Shown: piece by piece, positions 52,779-60,843 of the stretch
Layout of the letters: every line of letters begins with the position of its first letter
Position numbering within the stretch: position 1 is the first letter of the stretch
Assembly (NCBI GenBank): GCA_016219005.1
Contig: JACRCN010000014.1
Location: forward strand, 1-64,000
Length of the DNA stretch: 64,000 bases
Direction of reading: 5' to 3'
DNA from: Deltaproteobacteria bacterium
Lineage (GTDB): Bacteria > Desulfobacterota > Desulfobacteria > Desulfobacterales > SpSt-501
The notes under the pieces: model-generated
Told to the model about the DNA's origin: nothing
Seen by the model: only the letters and a program-made list of their open reading frames with translations
Database searches by the model: none
Program-made: the position numbers and the translations under genes

Positions 52779-54407
52779 CTACCCGAGGATTGCCTTGAGG
52801 TCCTCGTCCGGTGTCTTGATGGGGGCGATGTTGAACTTCTCCACCAGGACGTTCAGCACGTTCGGCGTGATAAAGGCCGGCAGACTGGGGCCCAGGCGGA
52901 TGTTCTTGATGCCCAGGAAGAGCAGCGTCAGCAGAATCGCCACCGCCTTCTGCTCGTACCAAGACAGGATCATGGACAGCGGCAGGTCATTGACACCGCA
53001 GTTGAAGGCCTTGGACAGGGCGACGGCGATCTGGATCGCCGAGTAGGCGTCGTTGCACTGCCCGACATCGAGCAGGCGCGGGATGCCGTCGATCTCCCCG
53101 AGGTCCTGGTCGAAGAACCGGAACTTGCCGCAGGCGAGCGTCAGCACGACGCAGTCCTGGGGCACCTTCTCGACGAACTCGGTGTAGTAGCTGCGGCCCG
53201 GTTTGGCGCCGTCGCAGCCGCCCACCAGGAAGAAGTGCTTGATCTTGCCGGCCTTGACCAGCTCCACCACCTTGCCGGCCACACTCATCACGGTGTTGCG
53301 CCCAAAGCCGACCATGACCTCCTTGCCGGGGGCATCCGCGGTGAAGCCGGTCAGCCCCAGGGCCTTGTCGATGACCGGCTTGAAGTTCGTGTCGGCGATG
53401 TGCCGCACACCGGGCCAGCCCACCAGACCGGCGGTGAAGATGTTGTCCCGGTAGGCGTCGGTGGGTTTCTGGAGGCAGTTGGTGGTCATGAGGATCGCCC
53501 CGGGGAACTTGGCGAACTCTTTGGCCTGGTTCTGCCAGGCCGTGCCGTAGTGGCCGAAGAAATGGGGATACTTCTGCTTCAGCTCGGGATACCCGTGGCA
53601 GGGCAGCATCTCGCCATGGGTGTAGACGTTAATGCCCTTGCCGGCGCTCTGCTTAAGGATCTCCTCCAGGTCCTTCAGGTCGTGGCCGGATACCAGGATG
53701 GCCTTGCCCTGCCTCTGGCCCAGCGGGACCTTGGTCGGCGTCGGGTGTCCGTAGGCGCCGGTGTTGCCCGCGTCCAGGAGTTCCATGGCTTTCAGGTTCG
53801 TCTCGCCGCACTTGAGCACCAGGCCCAGGTAATCGTTCACGCCGAGGGCCGGGTTCAGCGTGGCGGCCAGGGCCTCGTGGATGAAGGTGTAGACGCTCTC
53901 GTCCTTCTTGCCCAGGATCCAGGCGTGGTCGGCATAGGCGGCCACCCCTTTGAGCCCGTAAATCAAAAGCTCCCGCAGGGCCTGGGCATCGGCATCCGCC
54001 GCCGGCGCTTTCACGCCGACCTTTTCGCCCTGGGCCGCCATGGCCTCGGAAGTCGCCGCCGGAGTGAATGCAGCGGCCGCGTGGCCGAACTCCGCCTTGC
54101 CGCCGGCCTGCTTCACCTTCTGCTTGAGGCCCTCGCGCAAGGCGACGCATTTGGCGATGAGGGCCACAAAACGGGCCGGGTCGAAATCCACATTGGTGAG
54201 TGTAGAGAACGCGGCCTGCAGGGTGAAGCGGCTCACCTCCGTAACGTCGAGCTTGTGTTGGCGGGCCGCGTTGGCAACAAGCGACAGCCCCTTGAGCGTG
54301 TAGATGAGAAGATCCTGAAGGGCGGCCACGTCGGCGGTCTTCCCGCACACGCCTATCTTGGTGCAGCCCTCGCCTTTGGACGTCTGTTCGCACTGGTAGC
54401 AAAACAT
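52779..54407 (-). CDS. hcp: Hydroxylamine reductase (hybrid-cluster protein)
   Basis: 542 residues. The N-terminal cubane cluster motif is CYQCEQTSKGEGCTKIGVC (Cys3, 6, 15, 21). Later segments carry the hybrid [4Fe-2O-2S] cluster ligands, including ETNLK, TNCLQKPTDAY, GGCDGAK and LACGKFRF. Hcp reduces hydroxylamine or, in vivo, nitric oxide to N2O and is typical in nitrosative stress defence of anaerobes. A Crp/Fnr regulator is divergent and an FNR-like box lies between. Confidence 0.95.
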   Translation of the reverse strand: MFCYQCEQTSKGEGCTKIGVCGKTADVAALQDLLIYTLKGLSLVANAARQHKLDVTEVSRFTLQAAFSTLTNVDFDPARFVALIAKCVALREGLKQKVKQAGGKAEFGHAAAAFTPAATSEAMAAQGEKVGVKAPAADADAQALRELLIYGLKGVAAYADHAWILGKKDESVYTFIHEALAATLNPALGVNDYLGLVLKCGETNLKAMELLDAGNTGAYGHPTPTKVPLGQRQGKAILVSGHDLKDLEEILKQSAGKGINVYTHGEMLPCHGYPELKQKYPHFFGHYGTAWQNQAKEFAKFPGAILMTTNCLQKPTDAYRDNIFTAGLVGWPGVRHIADTNFKPVIDKALGLTGFTADAPGKEVMVGFGRNTVMSVAGKVVELVKAGKIKHFFLVGGCDGAKPGRSYYTEFVEKVPQDCVVLTLACGKFRFFDQDLGEIDGIPRLLDVGQCNDAYSAIQIAVALSKAFNCGVNDLPLSMILSWYEQKAVAILLTLLFLGIKNIRLGPSLPAFITPNVLNVLVEKFNIAPIKTPDEDLKAILG

Positions 54408-54512
54408 AATAAGCCCCTTTCGTTTGAAGTGTTAGCGTGCTGTGAAACACCGGAACTCAAACCATTGAACCCCGCTTGGCCTGGAGAATAGCGGACCTCG
54501 CGCGCATGCGCT

Positions 54513-54526
54513 TTGACCTATATCAA
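54513..54526. promoter_or_regulatory. FNR/HcpR-like box between hcp and the Crp/Fnr gene
   Basis: TTGAC-CTAT-ATCAA matches the FNR consensus TTGAT-N4-ATCAA at 9 of 10 half-site positions. It lies 106 bp upstream of hcp and about 167 bp before the Crp/Fnr start. HcpR-type regulators use related inverted repeats. Confidence 0.6.
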
Positions 54527-54692
54527 GAAAGAATAAAATTTCTTTCGCCGCAGGAAGCGATGGTCTATTTCCGCAGATGCCGGCGCACTCCGCGCGGGTC
54601 GCCGGGGTGCCTTGCAACGCCGGGGCGCTCCTATCGTCCTCCCCACGGCCACGCTTCTTGACTTGGCTCAAAATTGCTGCAACAAAGAGGGT

Positions 54693-55382
54693 ATGGACAA
54701 GTCATTGGCGATCATCTCCTCGATTCCCTTTTTCAGCGGCCTGAGTCGTGAACAGCTGGCCGACGTCGGGCGAATCGCCGTCGAAAAGCGCTACCGCAAG
54801 GGGGAAGTCATCTTTTCCGAAGGGGATGAGGGCGACGGCTTCTACCTGGTCATCGACGGCAGGATCAAAGTCTTCAAACTCTCGGCCGACGGGAAAGAGC
54901 ACATCCTGCATTTCTTCGCAGCGGGACAGCTGTTCGGCGAGGTCCCGGTATTTGCGGGGGAGCAATTTCCGGCCAACGCCGCGGCGGTCGCCGACACCCG
55001 CGCGATGTTCTTTCCCCGGTCCGCTTTCCTGGCCCTCATCGGCAAAAACCCCCTGCTCGCCATGAAGATGCTCTCGGACCTCTCCCACAAGCTGCGGCAG
55101 TTCTCCTCGCAGATCGAGAACCTCTCCCTGAAAGAGATCCCGGCGCGGCTGGCGAGCTACCTGCTCTACCTGGCCAGCGAGCAGTCTCAGACCGATCAGG
55201 TGGATTTGAACATATCCAAAGGCCAGCTGGCCAGTCTGATCGGGACGATCCCCGAAACCCTTTCGCGGATATTCGCAAAGCTCTCCACCCAGGGCCTCAT
55301 CAAGGTTGAGGGTCGCAGGATTTTCCTTCTGGACCCCGGCGGACTGCAGGAATTGGCAGAGGCGGGCAAGGGACCTGCCTGA
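54693..55382 (+). CDS. Crp/Fnr-family transcriptional regulator (HcpR-like)
   Basis: The ATG at 54693 (MDKSLAIIS) is used because the cyclic-nucleotide-type beta barrel starts right there; the frame is open to 54612. 229 residues: effector domain FYLVIDGRIKVFKLSADGKEHILHFF...GEVPVFAG and a C-terminal HTH (ISKGQLASLIGTIPETLSRIFAKL). No Fnr-type N-terminal cysteine cluster is visible. Because it is divergent from hcp and a TTGA..TCAA box lies between, it probably is the NO-responsive regulator HcpR or a close equivalent. Confidence 0.88.
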   Translation: MDKSLAIISSIPFFSGLSREQLADVGRIAVEKRYRKGEVIFSEGDEGDGFYLVIDGRIKVFKLSADGKEHILHFFAAGQLFGEVPVFAGEQFPANAAAVADTRAMFFPRSAFLALIGKNPLLAMKMLSDLSHKLRQFSSQIENLSLKEIPARLASYLLYLASEQSQTDQVDLNISKGQLASLIGTIPETLSRIFAKLSTQGLIKVEGRRIFLLDPGGLQELAEAGKGPA

Positions 55383-55541
55383 GAGGGAACCAAGCGGCTG
55401 TTGGACAACTGCGCCTCAGACCGTGATCCGAAGTCCATCGCCTTCAAGCGGCGCGATGGCAGATCGACTATACTAGTGGCCAAAACCGGAAATGTAAAGC
55501 GACTGGCACCAACACTCTGCGGGACATCGCCGCTTTTGCGG

Positions 55542-55581
55542 TTGACAACCGTTGACAACCGTGGCGGGGTGGGATTATATA
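55542..55581 (+). promoter_or_regulatory. Promoter with duplicated -35 box before the Cys-rich secreted protein
   Basis: TTGACAACCG occurs twice in tandem (55542-55551, 55552-55561). The second TTGACA, 18 bases and TATATA (55576-55581) form a good promoter that ends only about 10 bp before the ATG at 55592, with no ribosome site between. The message would be nearly leaderless. Confidence 0.5.
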
Positions 55582-55591
55582 CTGCATCAGT

Positions 55592-55993
55592 ATGAAATCT
55601 CGCGGCCCTAAATTTTTGCAAATCTTCCTGGTGCTGGTCGTCATCGCCTCCGGCTCCGCCTACGCCTGCACGGGGTCGGAGTCAAGCAGCATGCCGTGCT
55701 GCCGGCATAGCGCCAAGGATACGAACCATCACGGCGCAGCCGGCAATGCCAAGGGCTGCTGCGAAACCACGAATGCCGCTGCCAGCGGAGCCGGAACGGC
55801 CTGCCGCCTGGCCGCGAAGGATTTCGCCGCCAATCCTGAAATCAAGACCTATGTCGGCCTATCGGCCTGCGTCGTGGCAAATTTCGACGACGCGCTGCTC
55901 GGCCGCACGTCCTTTCGCGCACCGGCGCTGTCACGGGAGCCAATCCCACACCCCATACCCATTTTTCTCCAGGTTCAAGCGCTTCTGATCTGA
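55592..55993 (+). CDS. Secreted cysteine-rich protein of unknown function
   Basis: 133 residues. A basic N-terminus and hydrophobic stretch (FLQIFLVLVVIASGSAYA) form a signal peptide or anchor. The mature part has repeated cysteine pairs (MPCCRH, GCCETT, further Cys) and a His pair, then a C-terminal PHPIPIF segment. Such Cys/His-rich secreted proteins often bind copper or other metals. It is next to the DUF2318-FtsX-ATPase cluster, which also may handle a metal. No family was recognised. Confidence 0.6.
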   Translation: MKSRGPKFLQIFLVLVVIASGSAYACTGSESSSMPCCRHSAKDTNHHGAAGNAKGCCETTNAAASGAGTACRLAAKDFAANPEIKTYVGLSACVVANFDDALLGRTSFRAPALSREPIPHPIPIFLQVQALLI

Positions 55994-56123
55994 TCCGTTC
56001 TGCTCTGCCACCGTTCGGAAATTTCGATCGCGTACACTCGGATTCCACGCACAATGGCTTTTCCGACCGCCGCAGGCGGTGGGAATCATATGTCTTTTTC
56101 AATGATTGAAAGGAATCATCCGC

Positions 56124-56675
56124 ATGTCCACAAAACAGACCCATGACAAACTGGCGGCCAAAAAGGCTGCTGTGCTAGGAAGCTCATCCAAAAGCCGGGC
56201 GCCCTTGTGGGCCGGCCTGGCCTGCGCCGCCGTGCTGTCCGCCGGCGCCTACTGGTATTTCTCGGCCGGGAGCGCCACGTCCCCGATCGCCCCTGCAGCG
56301 GTCGCCCCGGTTGTCGGCCGGACGGTATCCATGCCGGCCGCTATGTTCGAGGACGGCAAGGCCCGCTACTTCGGACACAAGGACGGCAGCATCACCATTC
56401 GCTATTTCGTGCTCAAGAGCGCCGATGGAGTGATCCGCGCGGCCTTCGACGCCTGCGACGTATGCTGGCCGGCCGGCAAGGGCTACGCCCAGGACGGCGA
56501 CTTCATGGTGTGCCGCAACTGCGGCCAGCGCTTCAAGTCCACCCAGGTGAACGAGGTCAAGGGCGGCTGCAACCCGGCGCCTCTCGATCGCCGGGTGGAG
56601 AACGATACGGTCGTCATCCAGGTCAGCGACATCCTGGGCGGCGAGGGTTATTTCGATTATTCCAAAAAGGGCTGA
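56124..56675 (+). CDS. DUF2318 membrane-anchored cysteine protein
   Basis: AAGGA 8-9 bases before the ATG at 56124 supports this start. 183 residues: one N-terminal transmembrane helix (about 30-50) and a periplasmic DUF2318 domain with CDVCW, CRNCGQ and a final GGCNP. DUF2318 proteins such as Cj1660 in Campylobacter are part of the P19-type iron uptake locus next to FtsX-like permeases and ABC ATPases. The same neighbours occur here, though P19 and Ftr1 are not in the window. A redox or metal-binding role is the inference. Confidence 0.85.
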   Translation: MSTKQTHDKLAAKKAAVLGSSSKSRAPLWAGLACAAVLSAGAYWYFSAGSATSPIAPAAVAPVVGRTVSMPAAMFEDGKARYFGHKDGSITIRYFVLKSADGVIRAAFDACDVCWPAGKGYAQDGDFMVCRNCGQRFKSTQVNEVKGGCNPAPLDRRVENDTVVIQVSDILGGEGYFDYSKKG

Positions 56676-56679
56676 TCCG

Positions 56680-57837
56680 ATGACACTCAAACTCATATCC
56701 ATACGCAACCTCATGCGCCGCAAGGGCAAGGCGGCCTTCATTCTGGCCGGACTGGTGATCGGGGTCGCAACCGTGGTCGGCATCATCAGCTTCGTGGACG
56801 CCACGACCCACGACATCGCCCACAAGCTTGAACAATACGGGGCTAACATCCTGATCGTTCCCCGCACCGAAAACCTCTCCCTGACTTACGGCGGAATGTC
56901 CATGGGCGGGGTTTCCTTCGAGCTCGAGGAGATCCGCGAATCCGAGTTGGTCAAGCTGACCTCCATCCGAAATGCCCGCAACATCGCCGCGGTGGGCCCG
57001 ATGGTTCTGGGCGTGGTGCCCGTCGACGGCCGCCGGATCCTGATGGCAGGGATCGACTTCAAAGCCGCCGGCATCCTGAAACCCTGGTGGCATGTCCAGG
57101 GCGGGCTGCCGGATGAAAACGGTGTCCTCCTGGGGGCGGAAGCAGCAAGGGTCCTGAATCTCACGACCGGCGATTCCCTGGTCGTGAACGACCGTAGCCT
57201 CACGGTCTCCGGGGTGCTGGAGTCCACGGGCTCCCAGGACGATCAACTGGCCTTTGCGATGCTGGCCACCGCGCAGCGGGTGTTCCACAAGCCCGGCCGA
57301 ATTTCCATGGCGGAGGTGGCGGCCCTGTGCAAGGACTGCCCGATCGAGGACATGGTGCAGCAGATCTCCGAGGCGCTTCCCGGCGCCAAGGTCATGGCCA
57401 TCCAGCAGGTGGTCAAGAGCCGCATGGAAATGCTGGCGCAGTTCAAGCATTTCTCCTACGGTATTTCCGGCGTCATTCTCTTCATCGGGGGGCTCGTCGT
57501 GCTCGTGACCATGATGGGCAGCGTGCGCGAGCGCACCGATGAGATCGGCATCTTCCGCGCTATCGGGTTCCGCCGGTCCCACATCATGCGGATCGTCTTT
57601 TTGGAGGCCGGAATCATCTCCGGACTGGCCGGGGTCATCGGATATTTCCTGGGGATGGGATCGGCCCGCGCAGCGCTCGCCCTTTTCGGTGAGGGTCACT
57701 CGGGGCATGTGCCGTTCAATCCCGGGCTGGCGGCCGAGGCCCTGATCCTGGCCCTGACGCTGGGCTTGATCGCCAGCGCCTACCCGGCGGCCATGGCCGC
57801 GCGCATGGACCCGAACGAAGCCCTGCGTTCGCTTTAA
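56680..57837 (+). CDS. FtsX/MacB-like ABC permease
   Basis: 385 residues. An N-terminal helix with RNLMRRKGKAAFILAG, a large periplasmic domain, then three helices near the C-terminus (around GVILFIGGLVVLVTMMGSV, AGIISGLAGVIGYFLG and ALILALTLGLIASAYPA). This is the FtsX-fold of MacB/LolCE-type transporters. It works with the ATPase at 58011-58703; both follow the DUF2318 gene. Repeat copy C2 begins directly at its stop codon. Confidence 0.9.
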   Translation: MTLKLISIRNLMRRKGKAAFILAGLVIGVATVVGIISFVDATTHDIAHKLEQYGANILIVPRTENLSLTYGGMSMGGVSFELEEIRESELVKLTSIRNARNIAAVGPMVLGVVPVDGRRILMAGIDFKAAGILKPWWHVQGGLPDENGVLLGAEAARVLNLTTGDSLVVNDRSLTVSGVLESTGSQDDQLAFAMLATAQRVFHKPGRISMAEVAALCKDCPIEDMVQQISEALPGAKVMAIQQVVKSRMEMLAQFKHFSYGISGVILFIGGLVVLVTMMGSVRERTDEIGIFRAIGFRRSHIMRIVFLEAGIISGLAGVIGYFLGMGSARAALALFGEGHSGHVPFNPGLAAEALILALTLGLIASAYPAAMAARMDPNEALRSL

Positions 57838-57993
57838 CAGGTTGTTAAAAAACCGCACCTGAGGTCGCGGTCCGGCGTAGTGCTGCTTTTGTAAATGCGC
57901 ACCTGTCGCTCTGAACAGGCTGCGCGTTCCAATTCGCTGCACGCCTTGGCGGACGGCCCGGTGCTTGTTTTTCAACACCCTTTCAACACCCTG
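57838..57993. repeat. Intergenic repeat family C, copy 2
   Basis: Begins CAGGTTGTTAAAA directly after the TAA of the permease gene and ends with two tandem TTTCAACACCC(TG) blocks. The interior aligns with copy 1 at 44938-45080. It separates the permease from its ATPase gene. Confidence 0.75.
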
Positions 57994-58010
57994 CTTGGGA
58001 GAGGTGCCAC

Positions 58011-58703
58011 ATGAGCTACATCATCGCAGAGAGCCTGGAGAAGACCTTCGGCAACGGGGGCGCTGCGGTCAACGCCGTCTCCGGGATCAGTTTTAACATC
58101 GCCCCGGGCGAGTTCGTCGGAGTCATGGGCGAGTCCGGGGCCGGCAAATCAACCCTGCTGGGAATGCTCGGCGCGATGAACGCGCCGAGCTCGGGCCGGC
58201 TTCGGGTGGACGGCATCGATGTGTATGGACTGAAACAGGAGCAGCGGGCCGATTTCCGACGCGAATACCTGGGTTTCGTCTTCCAGAGCTTCCATCTCGT
58301 CGCCTATCTTACGGTCATCGAAAACGTGATGCTGCCCTTGGCCGTGACCCGGCGCGCAGGCAAGCAAAAGCGGGCGATGGCCCTGGAAGCACTCTCCCAG
58401 GTCGGTCTGGCCGACAAGGCGGATCGGCTCCCGGGCGAGATTTCGGGCGGCGAGAAGGAGCGCGTGGCGGTGGCGCGGGCGATCGTCAACGAGCCGCCCG
58501 TGCTGCTGGCCGACGAGCCGACCGGCAACCTGGACTCGCGCAACAGCCGCGAGATAATGAACATGTTCCAGCGGCTCAACGCCACCGGGATGACGATCAT
58601 CATGGTGACCCACAGCCCGGAGTGCGCCGGCTATGCCCGGCGGATCTTGCAGATGTCGGACGGCCGGCTGGTGGGCGACGGCACCCCGGCTGATAAAAAT
58701 TGA
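58011..58703 (+). CDS. LolD/MacB-type ABC ATPase
   Basis: 230 residues. Walker A GESGAGKST, the LFHxVAYLTVIENVML-like Q-loop region, signature ISGGEKERVAVARA, Walker B LLADEPTGNLD and switch VTHSPEC. It is the cytoplasmic partner of the FtsX-type permease just before it, and the unit could export or import a metal complex, lipid or protein, with the DUF2318 protein as an accessory. The gene starts after repeat C2 with GGAGAGG 8 bases before its ATG. Confidence 0.93.
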   Translation: MSYIIAESLEKTFGNGGAAVNAVSGISFNIAPGEFVGVMGESGAGKSTLLGMLGAMNAPSSGRLRVDGIDVYGLKQEQRADFRREYLGFVFQSFHLVAYLTVIENVMLPLAVTRRAGKQKRAMALEALSQVGLADKADRLPGEISGGEKERVAVARAIVNEPPVLLADEPTGNLDSRNSREIMNMFQRLNATGMTIIMVTHSPECAGYARRILQMSDGRLVGDGTPADKN

Positions 58704-58839
58704 CCTCGCGCGTCGGAATCGCTATGGTACCCGCCGATGATTGTGAGCCTCCGGGATCGGGCGAAAACCCTTCGCATTTCGGCGAAGACTTCGGTTCGAT
58801 CGTATTCCGACCTCATTGGAGAGGAGCAAGCGCCTACGT

Positions 58840-59682
58840 ATGGTTTTCGGTTACAGCACCAACGCTTTTGTGAAGTTTCCGTTGATCGACGCGGTGGCGA
58901 GAATCGCGCGCCTGGGGTTCAAGGGAGTGGAGATCATGGCCGACCGGCCCCACCTCTACCCGCCGGACGTCGACGAGAGCGAGTTTCAGCGGCTCAAGCA
59001 GACCCTGGACACCTGCAGCCTCAAGGTGACCAACTTGAACAGTTTCACGCTGTTTGCCGTGGGCGACACCTATCTGCCCTCCTGGATCGAGCCCGAAAAG
59101 CAGCAACGGGAGATCCGTATTCAACACACCCGCGACTGTCTGCGTGTTGCCAAGCGCCTCGGGTGCGCCAATATATCGGTGCCGCCCGGCGGACCGCTCG
59201 CCGGAATCCACCGCCCGACGGCGGAGCGCCGGTTCTACGCGGGGCTCGAGCAAGTGATCCCGCTGGCCGAGGAGTTGGGGGTGAAACTGCTGGTCGAACC
59301 GGAGCCCGGGCTGATGATCGAGACCACCCCCCAGTTCCAAGCCTTCATGAAGGGGATTCGCTCCCGAGCCGTGGGGATCAATTTCGACATCGGACATTTC
59401 TTCTGCGCCGGCGAGGAACCCCAGGCGGCCTTCGAGGCGCTGTTCGAATGGGTGGGCCACGTACACCTGGAGGACATCGCCCCCACGCGGGTGCACCGGC
59501 ACCTCATCGCCGGCCAGGGGTCCATCCCGCTCAAAGCAGTGCTGACGCGGATGCGGGAGCTCGCGTACACGGGCGACATCAGCCTCGAGTTATATCCCTA
59601 CGTGGACACCCCGGAGGAGGCCGGTCGGGAGAGTCTGGCCTGCCTGCGCCCGATGTTCCGCGACGCCGGGTGGGCTGTTTAA
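58840..59682 (+). CDS. Sugar-phosphate isomerase/epimerase-like TIM barrel protein
   Basis: The ATG at 58840 is used; an earlier TTG adds eight residues. 280 residues: barrel strands include MVFGYSTNAF, GVEIMADRP, VPPGGP, LLVEPEPGLM, INFDIGHFF and HVHLEDIAP, with Glu, Asp and His in the metal positions of the xylose-isomerase-like family. The substrate is unknown. It stands alone between the ABC unit and the Usp gene. Confidence 0.82.
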   Translation: MVFGYSTNAFVKFPLIDAVARIARLGFKGVEIMADRPHLYPPDVDESEFQRLKQTLDTCSLKVTNLNSFTLFAVGDTYLPSWIEPEKQQREIRIQHTRDCLRVAKRLGCANISVPPGGPLAGIHRPTAERRFYAGLEQVIPLAEELGVKLLVEPEPGLMIETTPQFQAFMKGIRSRAVGINFDIGHFFCAGEEPQAAFEALFEWVGHVHLEDIAPTRVHRHLIAGQGSIPLKAVLTRMRELAYTGDISLELYPYVDTPEEAGRESLACLRPMFRDAGWAV

Positions 59683-59700
59683 CACCCTGCTATTTCCGGC

Positions 59701-60624
59701 TCAGGTGCGGCGCTCGTCCGGGCTATGCACCTGGGCACTCACCGTCAGCACTGAACAGGGGGCGTTGCGGACGACGCGGTCGGTGGTCGATCCCATGAGA
59801 AAGGACCGCACCAGACCGTAGCCCCGCACGCCCAGCACGATCATGTCCATGTCCTGCACATGAGCGTAGGCAACCAGTTCCTCATAGGGCCGCCCGCGCA
59901 AGATTTCGGCCTGCAGCGAGCACCAGAGGCGCGCCTCGCCGGGCACCAGCCTCTCCAGTTTCTCCTTGAGCACATCGGTGAGCGCTATGTCCTGGGTTTG
60001 CTCGGAAGGCTTGAGCAGGTCGTGGTAGACCGGCGGCTCCATCACGTGGATCAGATGTACCTCGGCCTCGAACTCCTGGGCCAGGCTCAGCCCGTATTTC
60101 AGTGCCAGCACGGAATCCTCGGAGAAGTCGCAGCCGATCAGGATTTTTTTCAGGCGGATGCCGGCCGTGCCCGGATCGATGATCCCCTGTTCGGGGCCTT
60201 GGACCGCGAGCAGCGGGCAGCTTAGGGTGCGCATCAGGCGCTGGGTCACCGACCCGAGAATCAGCCGCTTCAGACCGGACCGCCCCCGGGTCGCCGAAAC
60301 GACGAGATCGATCCCCTTTTCGTCGACGAGCCGGGTGATTTCCGCCGCCGGTTGGCCGACCGCGATCAGCGGCTCCCACTGGATGCGGTGGGGCCCGAGC
60401 ATTTTTTCGAGCTGCTCGTTCGCCTCCTGCCGGATCCGGGTTTGCTGGCCGACCGGGTCGATCTGAAACTCGCCGTAGATCGTCAGCGCTGTAAGGTCGA
60501 TCACGTGGCACAGGTAGAGCTTGGCGCCGAACTCGCGGGCGATCGCCACCCCGTAAGGGATGGTGCGGTTGGAATGCTCCGAAAAGTCAGTCGCGCAAAC
60601 GATGCTTCGGAATTGCATTCGCAT
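59701..60624 (-). CDS. Tandem universal stress protein (two Usp domains)
   Basis: 307 residues comprising two UspA domains (about 1-150 and 155-300). Each ends in a nucleotide-binding stretch: SATRGRSGLKRLILGSVTQ in the first and LGVRGYGLVRSFLMGSTTD in the second (GxxGxnnn-GS). AAGGAGG precedes the ATG. Tandem Usp proteins respond to energy or redox stress. Its transcript runs toward the isomerase gene, which ends 18 bp away. Confidence 0.92.
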   Translation of the reverse strand: MRMQFRSIVCATDFSEHSNRTIPYGVAIAREFGAKLYLCHVIDLTALTIYGEFQIDPVGQQTRIRQEANEQLEKMLGPHRIQWEPLIAVGQPAAEITRLVDEKGIDLVVSATRGRSGLKRLILGSVTQRLMRTLSCPLLAVQGPEQGIIDPGTAGIRLKKILIGCDFSEDSVLALKYGLSLAQEFEAEVHLIHVMEPPVYHDLLKPSEQTQDIALTDVLKEKLERLVPGEARLWCSLQAEILRGRPYEELVAYAHVQDMDMIVLGVRGYGLVRSFLMGSTTDRVVRNAPCSVLTVSAQVHSPDERRT

Positions 60625-60718
60625 GTTGGGACCTCCTTTCAGTGGGGGTCAGCCCGTCATCCTGTCTGCCGGCCGGCCCATTCAGAATTCGTCGCTCCCG
60701 CAAAACTTCACCGGCTGC

Positions 60719-60843
60719 GATGGCTTCGTCAGAAGCCCACGGTCAAGGCGCGTAAGCCCCGCGGAACGAGGCGAATTCATGGTCCGCCGCGGTGACGATG
60801 GGGCGAAGGGCAAGGCCGAAATTGGGCTTCTGACGAAGCCATC
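60719..60843. repeat. Intergenic repeat family A, copy 2
   Basis: 125 bp with perfect 21-bp terminal inverted repeats, starting GATGGCTTCGTCAGAAGCCCA. The right end overlaps the rtcB stop codon by two bases. Copy 1 is at 14761-14885, and a half copy is at 20981. Confidence 0.8.

Noticed and set aside
56623-57978. Long minus-strand frame opposite the FtsX permease and repeat C2
   Set aside because: Shadow of the permease; its N-terminal part is translated repeat sequence.
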